The notes beneath the pieces are model-generated. The model was given only the letters and a program-made list of their open reading frames with translations, was not told the DNA's origin and did no database searches. A DNA stretch of 64,000 bases from Siderastrea siderea. Its lineage: Eukaryota > Cnidaria > Anthozoa > Scleractinia > Rhizangiidae. The stretch spans positions 59,172,899 through 59,236,898 of the forward strand of contig OZ034968.1 of assembly GCA_964030785.1 (NCBI GenBank). Direction: 5' to 3'. A program made the translations under genes and the position numbers. Shown here in pieces: positions 27,101 to 40,100 of this stretch (position 1 is its first letter; every line of letters starts with the position of its first letter).

Positions 27101-28134
27101 AGGGTATACACAGTGAATAAAATCACGAAGCAACAATCACTCAAAACAGGAAAGTAAACTACGTTTCAAGTAGCTAACTGTTGTTTACTGTAATAACCTA
27201 AGATTTGTCAACTACTTTCTTAGCTAACGTTATGTTTACAACATCGTGGACACGATAACAAATACTCAAACTTATTAAAGGAATTTGACAAGTGCATGGA
27301 CACCACTGACATAACGTTAACAAACAAGTCGCCTAAACGTTACACTTCGAGGCAATAATATCGGTTTAGACACAGTGTGAGTTTTTTCACTTACCAAAGA
27401 AACTTAAAATCTTCACAGCTCATGTCGTAGAAACTTGTCAAAAGAGTTTAGAAGTCGTGAACGTAACCATAAATCATATGCCATATGCAACTTGATGGCG
27501 GTCGGACTGATCAAACACTTAACAGACAAACAAACCGTACTCAATGAAAAATGTAAATTCGGTCGTTTCTTTACGAGTAAACAATTCAAGCCAGTAGTTC
27601 GACTGAAGACGTTGGGTGGGTAGAAATCAAAGTTTTCGAGATTGAAGACAGTCAATAAAATCTTACCCTGTTCGCTCAAAGCAGGATCGGACACTTGAAC
27701 CGTGTTTGAATCGTTTTAAATGCAAAATAATGTTACCGCATGCCCACCGAACCTCTTTTATACGCGCAAATAGTTTCCTATTGTTATGTGCTATAAGCCG
27801 TTTTGAAAAGCATAAAGGCAAAAGGTAACTTAATGCGCGACCGAGTGGAACAAAAGAACAGTCATTCACTTGCAAGGAAGAAGGAAAATGGAGACCGGTT
27901 AAGTAATCACGACTGCATTGCTTATGAAAGCTTCGGTTTTAAAGCGAATTTCCGTTCTTTTATCGTTAGCTGTGGTTTTCAGTTCCAACTCGTTAAATTT
28001 ACCTAAAGTGGCCGAACTATCAAGGAGTTACACAAAATTTTGGATTTATCAACTGAGTTGATAAAGTAAATTGGCCACCGTAAAAAGATTGAAAGCTGAC
28101 GTTTCGAGCGTTAGCCCTTCATATGTTTCACCTC

Positions 28135-28170
<36 letters not shown>

Positions 28171-31100
28171 ACCCCCTTGTTTATCAAGGAGTTAAACCGG
28201 TAAAAGACGTTCAGGTTCAGGAAGAGAAAGCAAAATTCACAGTTGTGTGTCCTCGTTTTTTATGAAGCCTTAGTTTGGTGAATGAATATTGTTGTTTCAC
28301 AGAGGATGGCCAAGAAATATACCAAAATGTATAACGCACGTGCAAAGCCATTGTCTTGTCCAGCAAAGGCTTTTGTTTTGTGACGTTCTATGTCGCCATC
28401 CAGGTTACTTAAACAAAAGAAATATACTAAATCTGGAGTCATTTTTTAGCAAAGATGCATATGGTTTATGGTTTTATCCTTAAGTATTTTAAGGCTTTTT
28501 TTATGTAGGTTTCTTAAGGATTTAGATTTTAAAATTTTAGTATAGCCGAATGCCCTCATTTATAGTGTACAGCCACCTGTATGCTAGAACAACATAATAC
28601 GGTAACAAAGTTATCATTACAAAACTGGACCTCGAGTTTTAAGAAGCGTTTCAACTAAACTTATAAATAAGTTATTTAATTCAGTCTGATTTCGTTATAA
28701 GAGAGACCTAATAATTCGAGTTAAAGATAATTAACTCTATACGAGTTAAAAACAAATAATTTTAACCATCAATTTTCTCTCACTGGTCCACAGTTTCAGT
28801 TCTTATAACAGTGAACACACTCACTTCGATATTGCTGACAAGATTTCATAATTGTAACCAGCTTCGTTTTTCTTAGATCGTAATACCTGTCCTTCTATGG
28901 ACATTACGTGGAGAAAACGATGTAAATCACAAGCTGAAAATGGTAACATAGAACCTCTTCTCCGGAATGGATGGTAACTTACATAAAACAACACGATTTG
29001 TGGTTGTCTTATGGTAATCACCTCACACTACCAGCGGCAACCGGTTTTAGGCCCTGTCTGGTAAAACTAATATCAAAATAGACTCAGCGTCAGTAATGAC
29101 GGTGGCGAAAAATGTATTAAGCCTACAACAGCTCGAAGCAAAACTTGTAACTGGTATGAAGTCAAGCAGTAAATTTAGTTCGAAGAGTCAAAATAACTCT
29201 CGACGTCGAAGTCACTTTGTTTAGAGTTACTATAGCACCAACTGAAGAAGGAGTTATTTGTTGTGTTAAGACTTAAAGGGGTAATGTGTCCCATTTTTAG
29301 CGTTGCTTTGAAAAGCTAGAAGACCTATTGGAAACAGAGGAGACCCAAATAAAGTAAGTCAGTTTATTTTTCTGGTGGTGACTTTTGATAATGGTTTGCT
29401 CTCCCTTTGAGAAAATCACTCGATATCTTAACCTTCATGTTACAAGGAAAGAGGCAGTTTAGTTTTAAATTTAGTGCACACAGCCCCATAACTTCATAAA
29501 GTGAACTCCATAAAGAGTAAGCAAAACTCCGTTTGAAGAGTGGATTAATTTCAACCCCCGATGGGGAGTTAAATTTAGGAGTTACCGAATAATGCACAAA
29601 AGGGGATTATGTTGAATTTTAAACTTTGACTCCAGTTTCGGAGTTGAAATAACTTATTAGGCACGATTAGTTTTGGCTTAACCGTTAATACTGGATAACT
29701 GACTGACTAATCAACACAACTGGACTGAAGCTAGTTCACAACCAAGGCGTCTACATTCGTTTTGTTTAGTAAGTTTTAACTACAGAGCAGCAAAACATGC
29801 AACAAGTAAATTTTAAGGCAAAAGACTTCAAAAGTGGTTTTCTCTTTTCCCACTTTTGAGAGCTTTTTCAAGGGTGCACCCAAACCAAATGTTTTTCTCT
29901 GAATTCTTGAATTGAATGCCAGATAAGCGAGCTAATGTTGTCTTTCCAAAAATCATAGCTAGCGTTCTTTACAATGACGAAGAAGAAAATTCTCTTTACA
30001 TTATCAATACTTGTTCAAACATTCAAGTGCGGAGAATAAAGAAAGTGAAGGATAAGATGTCTTGACATTTAGACAACTTCTCCTTACTAGTTACATTTTA
30101 AGAAATGTATGGACAACAGTAAGGAGAATATCCATTTTGATATCAGGGCTTAAAAGGGTTAAGGCCTCGGTCAAACGGATTTAACACTTACAGCCCCAAT
30201 AGTGATCAGCATCAAACTTCTCCTCATCATATCAATGTATTGTAACACATATAGGTCATGAGAATTTAGCAAGTGATCACCAAACATGAATTGTCTTGAT
30301 GTTTAAACAAGTTCTCCCAATTAGTAATCAATCAGAAAACCTATGGAGACCAGTAAGGAGAATTTTTATAATGATCTTGGGGCTAAAAGGGTTAACATCA
30401 TTCAACTTTGTTATACGATGTTGAATGAGCTGAGGAAACGAACTCTGCATCTTGTTACACCATCGTTCAACGTTGTTGAACGCGTTAGACCATCTGTTGA
30501 ATTTTGTTGAATTACGTAACTTTCCAATTTTTCTGCACGTGCACGTGTTCAGCATTGTTGCACGTGCTTGCCAAAGAAATCGAAACACTTTCTTTTTCAC
30601 ACCAGAGAACAAAAACTGTTGAATGACCTTGGATCAAAGATTTGATGACAATCAAGTCTTTTTTAACAACGTTCAACATCATTTTACAGGGGGAGCAAAG
30701 GCGCTCAACATGCTAAATTCAACATCGTTCAACGGTTGAACGATGTTAATTGGAAATCTTACATCCGTTTTGTCCGAAGCCTTTAAAAGAAAACTCTTGT
30801 TTTGCAACCAGAAACAGAGGCACATTAGACCTTCCTAAAACATATTCCACCGAAACGATCCCTATAAGATGCCCTTGTCTAATAAAAGGTAATTGAGATC
30901 GCTTATATTTACCATTGGTTGGTTTGGGCAGGCTGAACTATCTAGTTCATAAATGGCATGCATCAGTTTGTAGAACTGGTTTCAGCCAAATTGGAGCTGA
31001 ACTTGGATCAGTCAATTCCGAACCCACTGTCGAAGTGAGGTTGTCAGCTGGTGCCACAACAACGGAAGATTTTCGGTTGTTGCAGAAGCTACTTCGATCG

Positions 31101-34100
31101 CCAGCTACGGTAGACTAGCATCAGTTGCATAAACAAACAAAACGTATCCGGGGGTACTCCCACAAGTTACATACAGGTATGCTGGCCCCATGGCCCCACG
31201 GGGTTTAAGCAATTACTGATGTAAAATAGTATGTAGCCTGTTGCCGTTTTGCCCAAAAGAGGGGAACGACTTTAACGTTTAGATCTGAAAAAGGCGTAAA
31301 TAATGAGGTCAGGATTATGAGATCTACGCCTCTTACACCCACCCAAAAATGGAGGAGGGCCCCCCGGGAACCTTAAGAGACCTGTGATTCAAAAAGGAGT
31401 TTTTTGAATAAGCAAATATTGAATAAGCAAGTATTGAATAATCTCAAGCTTCGGTGGAGTTCAATGGGTTTCGTGCATCGATGACGTCACTCGAGCGCAG
31501 TTAATCGACTGGTTGCGTTGAACCTTTAATTCAACAGTACATGCAATCTAAACAAATCTTCTAAAATCCCGCATTAGAAAAGTTGAAAATTAACAGCACC
31601 ATATGAACGCAATTCTCGTTAGCTTTCATTAACATGGTCAAGCTTTAGGACTTCGTTCACATAGTCGGGTTACATGACTCATGTACGAAAATGTCTAAAC
31701 AAATTAATAAGTGACGTCAAAACATAATTAGCGTCTATTATCCCTATGCGCAGTGTGTACAGTGTTCATTGCGAGAGTAAATACAGCTTTAATTATGTTA
31801 AGAGGCCGTTGTTTTTCTATAAAGATAATAAGAGTGTGCGTTTGTAATCAGCGCAATTCTTGCATAACTGTTCGGAGACAGAATTGCTTTTTTCAACTAA
31901 CCGTGATGCATGAAATCTAAACGTATGGACAAGAGAAAATGTTTTGACCAAAATAATTGCAATGAAACTCTCCTATTCTCGCGACTGTTCTCTTGATCCT
32001 GGAGAGACCAAAATTCTTTCAAACTCTACCTCTGAAACAACCTCGTACCCAGGGACAGGAGGGGAGAAACTCTGGGTAATAGAGACCCCTCTATAACATG
32101 GGCTACTGGTTATGACAGTTCAATAATTGGTCACAGAGAGACCATTCTAATCTAATACAAGCTCTACATTTGCATATGGACACCTTCATCATTCAGACAA
32201 CTCTGTCTTCTTCTATCGTAAATAAATTAGAGGATAGGGGATGTTTATTCAGTTTGACTTTTGAGCTAATTTTGGCAAAGCGTTTTTGCATTTCCTTGTG
32301 TTACAAGTTTAATTGCACAGACGCAAACAGGAAGAGTAATTATATGCAAGTAGCAATGTTTGTCTCGATTTTACGTATAATTATTATCTGGGTTGAAAAA
32401 CAACTATAGAGAGTTGGAAAATGGTATTTACTAACTACTAAATGACGCCATCTTGGGATTGATAGAATCACTTTAGAGCTCAGAGATAGGTCTTTCTTAA
32501 AGCTTTATCCAGTCAAAGTGAAAGGAGACTCCCTGTGTATCTTAACCATGCACAACACAAAATACAATAGCCCTAAAAATGCACATCTCTTAAAGTTAAA
32601 TTTTCAATAACTTCACGAATTCACTTTCCTGTTTACCAGAAAAACATCGCGTCGACAGACTATACATCAACGAGGAAAATTAGATTTCCGTGTTCCAAAG
32701 GATGTCGTAATTTTTGTAAGTACGTTGTTCAAATTTGACGGACTTGTAAACACGTACAATATCTTTATGCGTGCAATTTGCAATCTGCATGAGGCGGATT
32801 ATGTTTTTCAGTTGCTTGAAACATATATATGTTTCATAAACTTTTGCTCTTAGGCCATCGTAGCTTGATTAAGAATAAAACACAAACAGCGGTGATAAAT
32901 ATTGTGAATAAACGCATTTTGATAAACTTGACGTTTCGTATGCTATTCAACATACATTTTCAAAAGCAACCGTTACGGTTTTCAAACACACGCCTCTGCC
33001 GTATAATAAATCCTATATTTTCCATCATAAAACAACACTCCACATTGAGTGATAAATTGTGAGCTCATTGTTAGCGAGGCGCACAGTTTGAGACTGCACA
33101 CGGATTAGCAAAAGCCAGTAATTAGAGTCGCCTAGACATGTGTTTTACTGCAACTGATATCGTTTAGGAGCATATAATAATATCTTGAAGTTACAATTTA
33201 ATTTACCTTTTGCCTTAAATTCCAAAAAAATGTATATATTTTATAAGTTTCTGGACTTTTAAGCCCAGCTAGGGACCTATTTCTGAAACAGTACCGAAGA
33301 CATGTCTGGCCCGAATCGCGAAAACCCCATTGCACATCTGAATGTCGTCGACCGGAGTAATTTTAATAAACAGCCCCTAGAATCGGTATGTTTCCTTAGT
33401 CAAAAAATAACTGTTGAAAACTCATCAGCCAGGCAAGTTCAAGTTGAAAGTTAATCTGTTTAGGGAAGTTAAAAGATTTTCACAAACGTTGGAGGAAAAT
33501 AAAACTACAACGACTTTAGGGTGAACAGAATCCACAACTTTTGAAGCATCGAATCAACCGCATCGGTGACATCTAATTTCAATTCAAGTACAACAGTCCT
33601 ATGCAATCACAATGTTTAAATACAATGAACTGCGATCCAGTCCAGGATCGAAAGATCTCCCTGTAAGTAAGCGGGGCACTGCTCACAATTCTTTATGACA
33701 GTATTTTTGCCTAAAGCTTTTAGCTGCTGGTAACCCACACCCGCAATGTGCTTCCATGCAAAGGAAAACCGAAAGGGGCATTAACAAAGTAATTGAAGAA
33801 CACAGAAAGAAAGTACTTTGACAAAATAAACACTGACATACCTTTCCCGAAGGCGTGAAGTCTTGAGCGTGGAAACAAACTGGTTTATTCTTCGCAAAAC
33901 CAGCTCTAAACTGTGTCAGACGTGTATGCTTACTACAATGTTTCTAACTTGAACCCGGATCGCTAAAACGACGATTATTCAGATCTCACGATCTGAGCTG
34001 TTGTTTGAAGACTTGACGTAATTCGCGTACCCGGGGTTTTGTATTTCTATTGCTCGTGCAGTTCCACACGGACTAGGATCATGTTTTGTCACTTTACAAT

Positions 34101-37100
34101 TAATTTGCACTTATCCTGGAGTTTCGATTTCTATTATTGTTCACCTCGAAAATGGAACACGTTTTGACAAGTTTCCATTTCCTGTTGTTGTCTTTCCTTT
34201 GCAAGGAAACAAAAAGAGCGTGCCCGGCGTACCGTGAGTTCGACTGCTTTTTCTTTGTACTGATTTGCAGTTACCTAACTCAACTCCGATCGTTAGTCGC
34301 ACTGGTCTTCTGAATGCACAACGTTTGTTGAGACATTTCCAGCCCAGCTTGTATCTAACTTCAGATTTTGATTAATGGTTAAATATAATTCATAGCCACT
34401 TAAATCGTTCATTAACAAGGAGTCGAACTTTCAGTTAATGTGTCTGGTTCTAACTTTTGATTTTTGAGACTGTGTGCAGGTTAAAATCTTAAAGTGTGAA
34501 TTTTCAAATAAGAGCTACTGAGTAGTACTTTTCCGTGATTCTGTTCGTTTGCCAGCTGTTTTTGCTTTCGTGAAGTGGCTTTGAAATTTTTAGGTCACTC
34601 TTGTGATGCACTTGAGAGAATGAAAGAACAGCAGAGGTACCAGACCATGGAGTATCCGTTAAGTACTTGCAAACTAGAAATTTTACTATTTTGACAAACA
34701 ATGATTTACTATCCTACCTTTTCGGATGCAAATCTGTTCGAGTACTCGGGAGCTAGATATAAATTATCAATCGAGATTCCTAAGAAATGAAATATACATA
34801 TCAGTTAGTATTAAGGACTCAATGTATAAACATATCATGCGTGTGATACTGACACCTTAAACAAGATTCATGACTGAAAAGAGTTCTTTGACCAGTCAAG
34901 TAAGTGCCGTATGAAGCATAACTCCTTACCAGCCCAGCGAAAAAAGAAGCAATATGCTAAAAATTTTTCAAGAAATGAATGATTCAGTTGTCTTAGCGGG
35001 TGATCAATGAGTAATAACTGGAGGTTTTATGTCAAGAGTTACAACATAAGAAATTGAGGTCACTCGGCCGCCACGGTCATTAATCCAGACTTGCGCAGAG
35101 CTCCCATAAGCGACCTGCTCAAGGACAATGCACCAGATTTGAGGAATACAATAGCATCAGTGTTATGTGTAAGAGAAGGGTCTTGGAAGGAGCGTCAATT
35201 TTAACAACCTAATGGCATAACTACTATTGACCTAATAGTGTTTTAGCGTAGGACATAAGTCACACTTACAAACTGAACAGTCGGTCGAGCGAGGAAATTC
35301 AGATAAGTTGGCCTGGTAAACAAGGTTTGTACTCAATGTACAAGATGGCCGAAGAACAGAATCATTTTAGTACGACACCTTTGTTCACACAACGAACTAT
35401 TTATAGCACTTCATTAGCAAGCTAATCCCTCTTATGGTTCACAAAAGAAAATTTTGTGGTGTAGCACGTTTACAACAAATTAAATTGTTTGAGCTGGAAT
35501 GGAAGAAATCACAGAGGTAAATAACGAGCAAGGCCCTGTTAAAACTTTCTAGAAGTTAATACCTTCTAGCAGTGGTGAAAAGTACTTTCGAGTTGGCAGT
35601 TTAAACGTGAATGAGCAAGAAAAAGATGTACACAAGATTGAAAACAAACAAACTTCAATCCTAATTAATATACAAAACAAGAGAAACAACTTTCGAAACG
35701 TTCACCAACGCATACCCAAACGTAAGGCACAGTATCAAAGAAGAACGTGTTAATATCACATAAGTGATTTCTGTTGCTTAAATAAGCAGATTAGTTCATT
35801 AAACTCACTTGAAATCCATTAAGTGAAGAACGAGTCTATGAGGAACTTAAAGCACAAAAGAAGTACATGTTTCTCCCTGATCAAAACTCCTTTGAATGTT
35901 GTCTCCTCTTAGAAACAACTTGCAAAAATCTCTGATTATTACCATCGAAAAAACGCGCGGAACTTTGAGTAACTCTTATCAATTGCTCAGTACAAGTTAA
36001 TAGTGAGCAACATGTCTCGAGGGAGTAACTCCAAACTCAATTTAGCTTTTGGCTGAATTGGACTTATTGTAGTGCAAATAGGTTCTATTTAAAGCTGGTA
36101 TACAATAAAGAAAATACAATCCGCCTATATGATCGTGGGTTAATGAGCTTAAAAATGGAACGTGCAGGAGTCGATTTTTTAAAAAAAACCTTCTTTTGTG
36201 TTATTATTAATATCTGATCGACAGGGATATGAGAAAATAATTTGTTTTACTGGAAAAGTGCGGAAGGTTTCAAGGCGTCAATTGTTTCGGCAATAATTCG
36301 GGATTACCGAGATAAGTAATCGCGTGGTCTCGAACCTTGCCGACAAAAAGAGGGTATCGTTATCGGCAGCTCGTGATTGAACTTTTAGCTTCGAAGAGAG
36401 GTAAAAACAATTCGCTGCTACCCATTTTACATCTGTGGAAAGAGAGCCAAGGCGGATTAATCAGGGTTTTCCCTGGCGAACCAAAAGTGGGTCAGAAAGA
36501 GAGCCTCGCATTTTGTCCGAAAAAAGGACGCATAAAGTGCAAGGTGAAGGAATCCTCTAGGACGCACATGTTTTAGTGCGGTAGTATACTGTAAAATTAG
36601 AAATCAGAAAATATAAAGACCTTTGAATCTTCTCCTGTTTCACGATTGCTTGAGGCCACTCTGTTCTCGATCCTGCATTAAAAGTTTCGTAGCCATTCAA
36701 CATAGTTAAAAAATTAACTTTTGAGCTTGAAAATTGACTCCCCTACAGAGGTCTGGAAATTAGTTTTCAGTGTAAGGCACACTGGGAAGGAAACGATATG
36801 GTGGACTCTTACGCAAAAATCACTATTTTCTTTACTACGTCACGGATCAAGCATTTTATTTCCGAACGGGAAATGAACTGAAAGAAGATCCAGCAGAGCT
36901 CGCAGTGAAGAAAAAGGCGTGTTAGAATGATGATTCATGTGGCTTGTAGGCCCAGCTTGGGGGATGTACATCTTGGCACTGCAGTTGGGCGTTTCCCGAA
37001 TAAAGTCACATACAAGCCACAGCAGGCCCACACGTCCGGACCTTAATCTGGTATCTGTTGCATGAAGCAATGCAATTGAGCGTATTGCTACTCCACTTGG

Positions 37101-40100
37101 ATGGGATGCTCGTCCATAGAAGGGTTACCTCCAGCAGCACTTCGTTGGAGATAGACAATATGAAGTAAACAAACACCATGGCCTCGAACCACCTGGCCTC
37201 AGTTGTTCAAAGACTGGAACTCTATCCACTGAATAAAATGCATTGGTTGGAGTACATTTTATCTGCTGGATAGCTGTTTACCTGGCCCCAGTTGTTCAAA
37301 AGTTGGCTAGCGCTATCCACCGGATAAATCACTATCCAGTGGATAACGCAATTGGTTTCCCTAATACTTATCCATTGGATAGTGATTTATCCGGTGGATA
37401 GCGCTATCCAACTTTTGAACAACTGGGGCCTGGTAGATAAAGTTATCCGTCCTTTGAACAACTGGGGCCTGAAGTCCAACGCGCTAACCACTATATCAAC
37501 GCGCCCCTACCTCTAAGGCATTTGCTACCATGAAATAAAGGGCCAAAGGCCATGTGTTTGAAAGAGAAGCTTACGAAAAGAGTTTACTTCTTCAATTTAG
37601 TGTCGTTTGTTGTGAATATTCTATTTTCTCAGTAGCTTTGATGTTTCTTGTCAATTTTAGCATCTTTTTGTACATCAATTGTATTGAAAGGTACTGTGTC
37701 CAGTCATATGCGAAATACCTTACTCTGTTTGATTAGTTCATTGGATGAGAACCGTTTTTGAACCAGACATTTCATATAAGATGAGGTTTTTAATACATAT
37801 CACTGTGTTCAGGGAATTCTTTGCTGAAACAAACTTCTCTCTTGAAACTTTGGAAACCTACTTCTTCCTACGGGAACCTCAACTGAAGTATAAAGGTAGG
37901 GAAATTTTCAGAGAACACTGACTGCAACCTTTCTTGCCTAATGAAGCAGTACCACGTCGACAGAGACCAGATTGGAACAGCTGGCCTATCATGCGAAAGT
38001 ACGACGCGCAAACCAATAGACCATGCCACCAATTTGCGCAGATTTTCTTCCCTAACTTGCTCCTTAGTACCTCAGTAGTAGAGACGCGGCAAACATGCAG
38101 TCCATTGAAAAACGTGCTCAACAAATTTATTATGGTGCAAATACAAACCTGTGCTGAGGTGCTTGAACTTGATTGTTCCACTTGGATTGATAATTACGGA
38201 CTCCAAAGACACGTAAGAAGCTGTAGGAATTAAGTCACATTAAAATCTATACCCGCTGAATTACAAAAACCAAGATGTTGCTAGGTGACAAGTTTCAAAT
38301 TACCTCAGCCTATTTGCAGCTATCAGTTTCCTGGAAGGGAGGAACTTCCTTCATACGTTACATAAGTCATATAGTCATAGCCAACAGAGACCGCTGATGC
38401 AGCGCTGTTGGTGCCCTTTGCTCTACAAGGGATCCTAAAGGACTAAGCTAAGCTAAGCTAAGCTAAGCTACACTATATAGTTATGCGCGGGCACAAAGAT
38501 TGCAAAAGTCGACGCAAGGTGCAATTCAAAAATTTTAATGTTGTACCGTGAGGACGCGTTTATCACGACGCATTTTTGGCTCAACTTTCTCTAGCTCGAT
38601 TTATAGAGCACTCTCTGGAATGATGCTCGTCATTTTCCGCAAAAATCTCATGAAAATAAAAAAAAAAACGAAGAAACGTGGTAATAAAAGGTGCAATTGA
38701 ATGGACGTGTTTTCCTGCCTTTGGTATCTATCCAACATAACTACTTTTGAGGTCATGTCGCTAATGAGGAAGAAAAAGATAAAACTTAAAACTCTTGTTC
38801 ACCCATCTTCGTTCAGTAAAACTTACGTAAACTTCCCAAGGCATCTAAAGTCCGTAAAGTCTTGGAACACTCCTTACAAATGGCGACCAACTCTGTTTCA
38901 GTCAAACAGGAAGAGAGACCATTCAAAAGCTCCTGAATTGTCAACGCCTATAACAAAACATAAGAGTCCCAAGGAAAGTGGTCAGAACAAAAATTCTCCT
39001 GAGTGCTTTAATGTAGTTAGTTTTACCCTAAGTGGTTACGACGATCACGTGGCTTGTTCTCCTTCACCTAAGTGCTTGAATTGGATGCGTTTAAGTGAAA
39101 AAAGCTTTTCATCACTTTTCATTACATTCCTATAAGTATTATTTGAATAATAGTAAGGTTTGTATTTTATATTATTTTGTCATGCGTTTTAAAGATGAGC
39201 CCCTGGCTCGGATATACGGGGTAACGCTATCCCACGCATTGACATTAATAAATGGATTGGATTGGATTGGATTGCATTGGATTGGATTGGATTGGATTGG
39301 ACTGGATTGGATTGTATGGTATTGTATTGTATTGTATTGTATCGTATCGTATCGTATCGTATCGTATTGTACTGTATTGTATACAATGGAAAAAAGAGAA
39401 ACGCAAAACGTAAAAAAAATCAGTAAAAAATAGAAAACCACTCGGCAAAAGAACAAAAGCACTGGCAGGTCCATGTCGTGGTCTAAATTTTCTTTCGGCT
39501 TGCTTGTTGCACGGTAGTTACTGACTTACTGGCTATAATAGTCCGTGAGATATAACACAAGTAAACTGGAGATACAACACACTTCAACCAAAATTTTATG
39601 CAAGGAACAACATGAGGAACAGGCACGGTTTCTCCTATGTAATGATTTCTTGGCAAAACTATGAAATGATTGATATCAACGTACCTCTTGTCGCACCGGT
39701 GCACGAAGTACGGTGTTTTCAACAAACGCCCTTATCTTCTCGAACTGCGCTGCAGACGCTGGAATACCGCTGTCTCCAGAACAGTTCTCCTTGTAAACTT
39801 TAGACCGTCTTTTGGCCACCCTTGGCACGATGCTTTGCTTTCTTCGGGCACCTATTTTTCTGTTCATCAGCTTAGCAACAACGCTTGTTCTCGTCCTTGG
39901 AGCTGGAGATTCAGGCCTTAGGTCAAGAGCTGTTTTGTTTTTGGTCCGATTTTCACCCTTTTTGTCATCTATCTCCGCTGTGCTGGGTTTGTTGGTGTTG
40001 GGGAGGGTGTTAGAGGAAGTAATGTCTCTGTTGATATCGAAATCGTTCCCAGTATCATAAATGTTGGCCACCGAGTCAAGAGCTATTTTCTCACTGGTCC

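Larger units (their letters stand above)
25396..34717. other. Intron of 9.3 kb
   Basis: No exon fits the phase of the flanking exons. It contains repeats listed separately (25505-25705, 28030-28125, 30060-30760, 31145-31372, 32036-32100). The rest is AT-rich and featureless to my reading. Confidence 0.5.
34780..38148. other. Intron of 3.4 kb
   Basis: It contains the foldback element at 37195-37471 and a SINE-like fragment after it. No exon was found that keeps the phase 1 to phase 1 junction. Confidence 0.5.

Noticed and set aside
27382..27694. Possible alternative first exons with donors at 27390 and 27668 on the minus strand
   Set aside because: They have donor-like sites only. The encoded residues are few and no promoter or acceptor context supports them.
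33842..33937. Minus-strand segment ending CTTCGGGAAAG|GTATGT with an open frame, which looked like a KIND beta-strand exon
   Set aside because: It would have to be inserted between the LAPE exon and exon 25395-25237, which already join perfectly in phase and in domain order.
37879..38181. Minus-strand open frame of 100 codons
   Set aside because: It overlaps the KIND exon 38220-38149 in a different frame and has no domain.
38701..39135. Plus-strand open frame of 144 codons
   Set aside because: It is antisense to the KIND exon 38947-38827, which has strong splice signals and a recognisable domain.
39172..39474. Several open frames over the GGATT/GTATT repeat
   Set aside because: They are translation of a microsatellite tail; both strands are open only because the repeat lacks stops.
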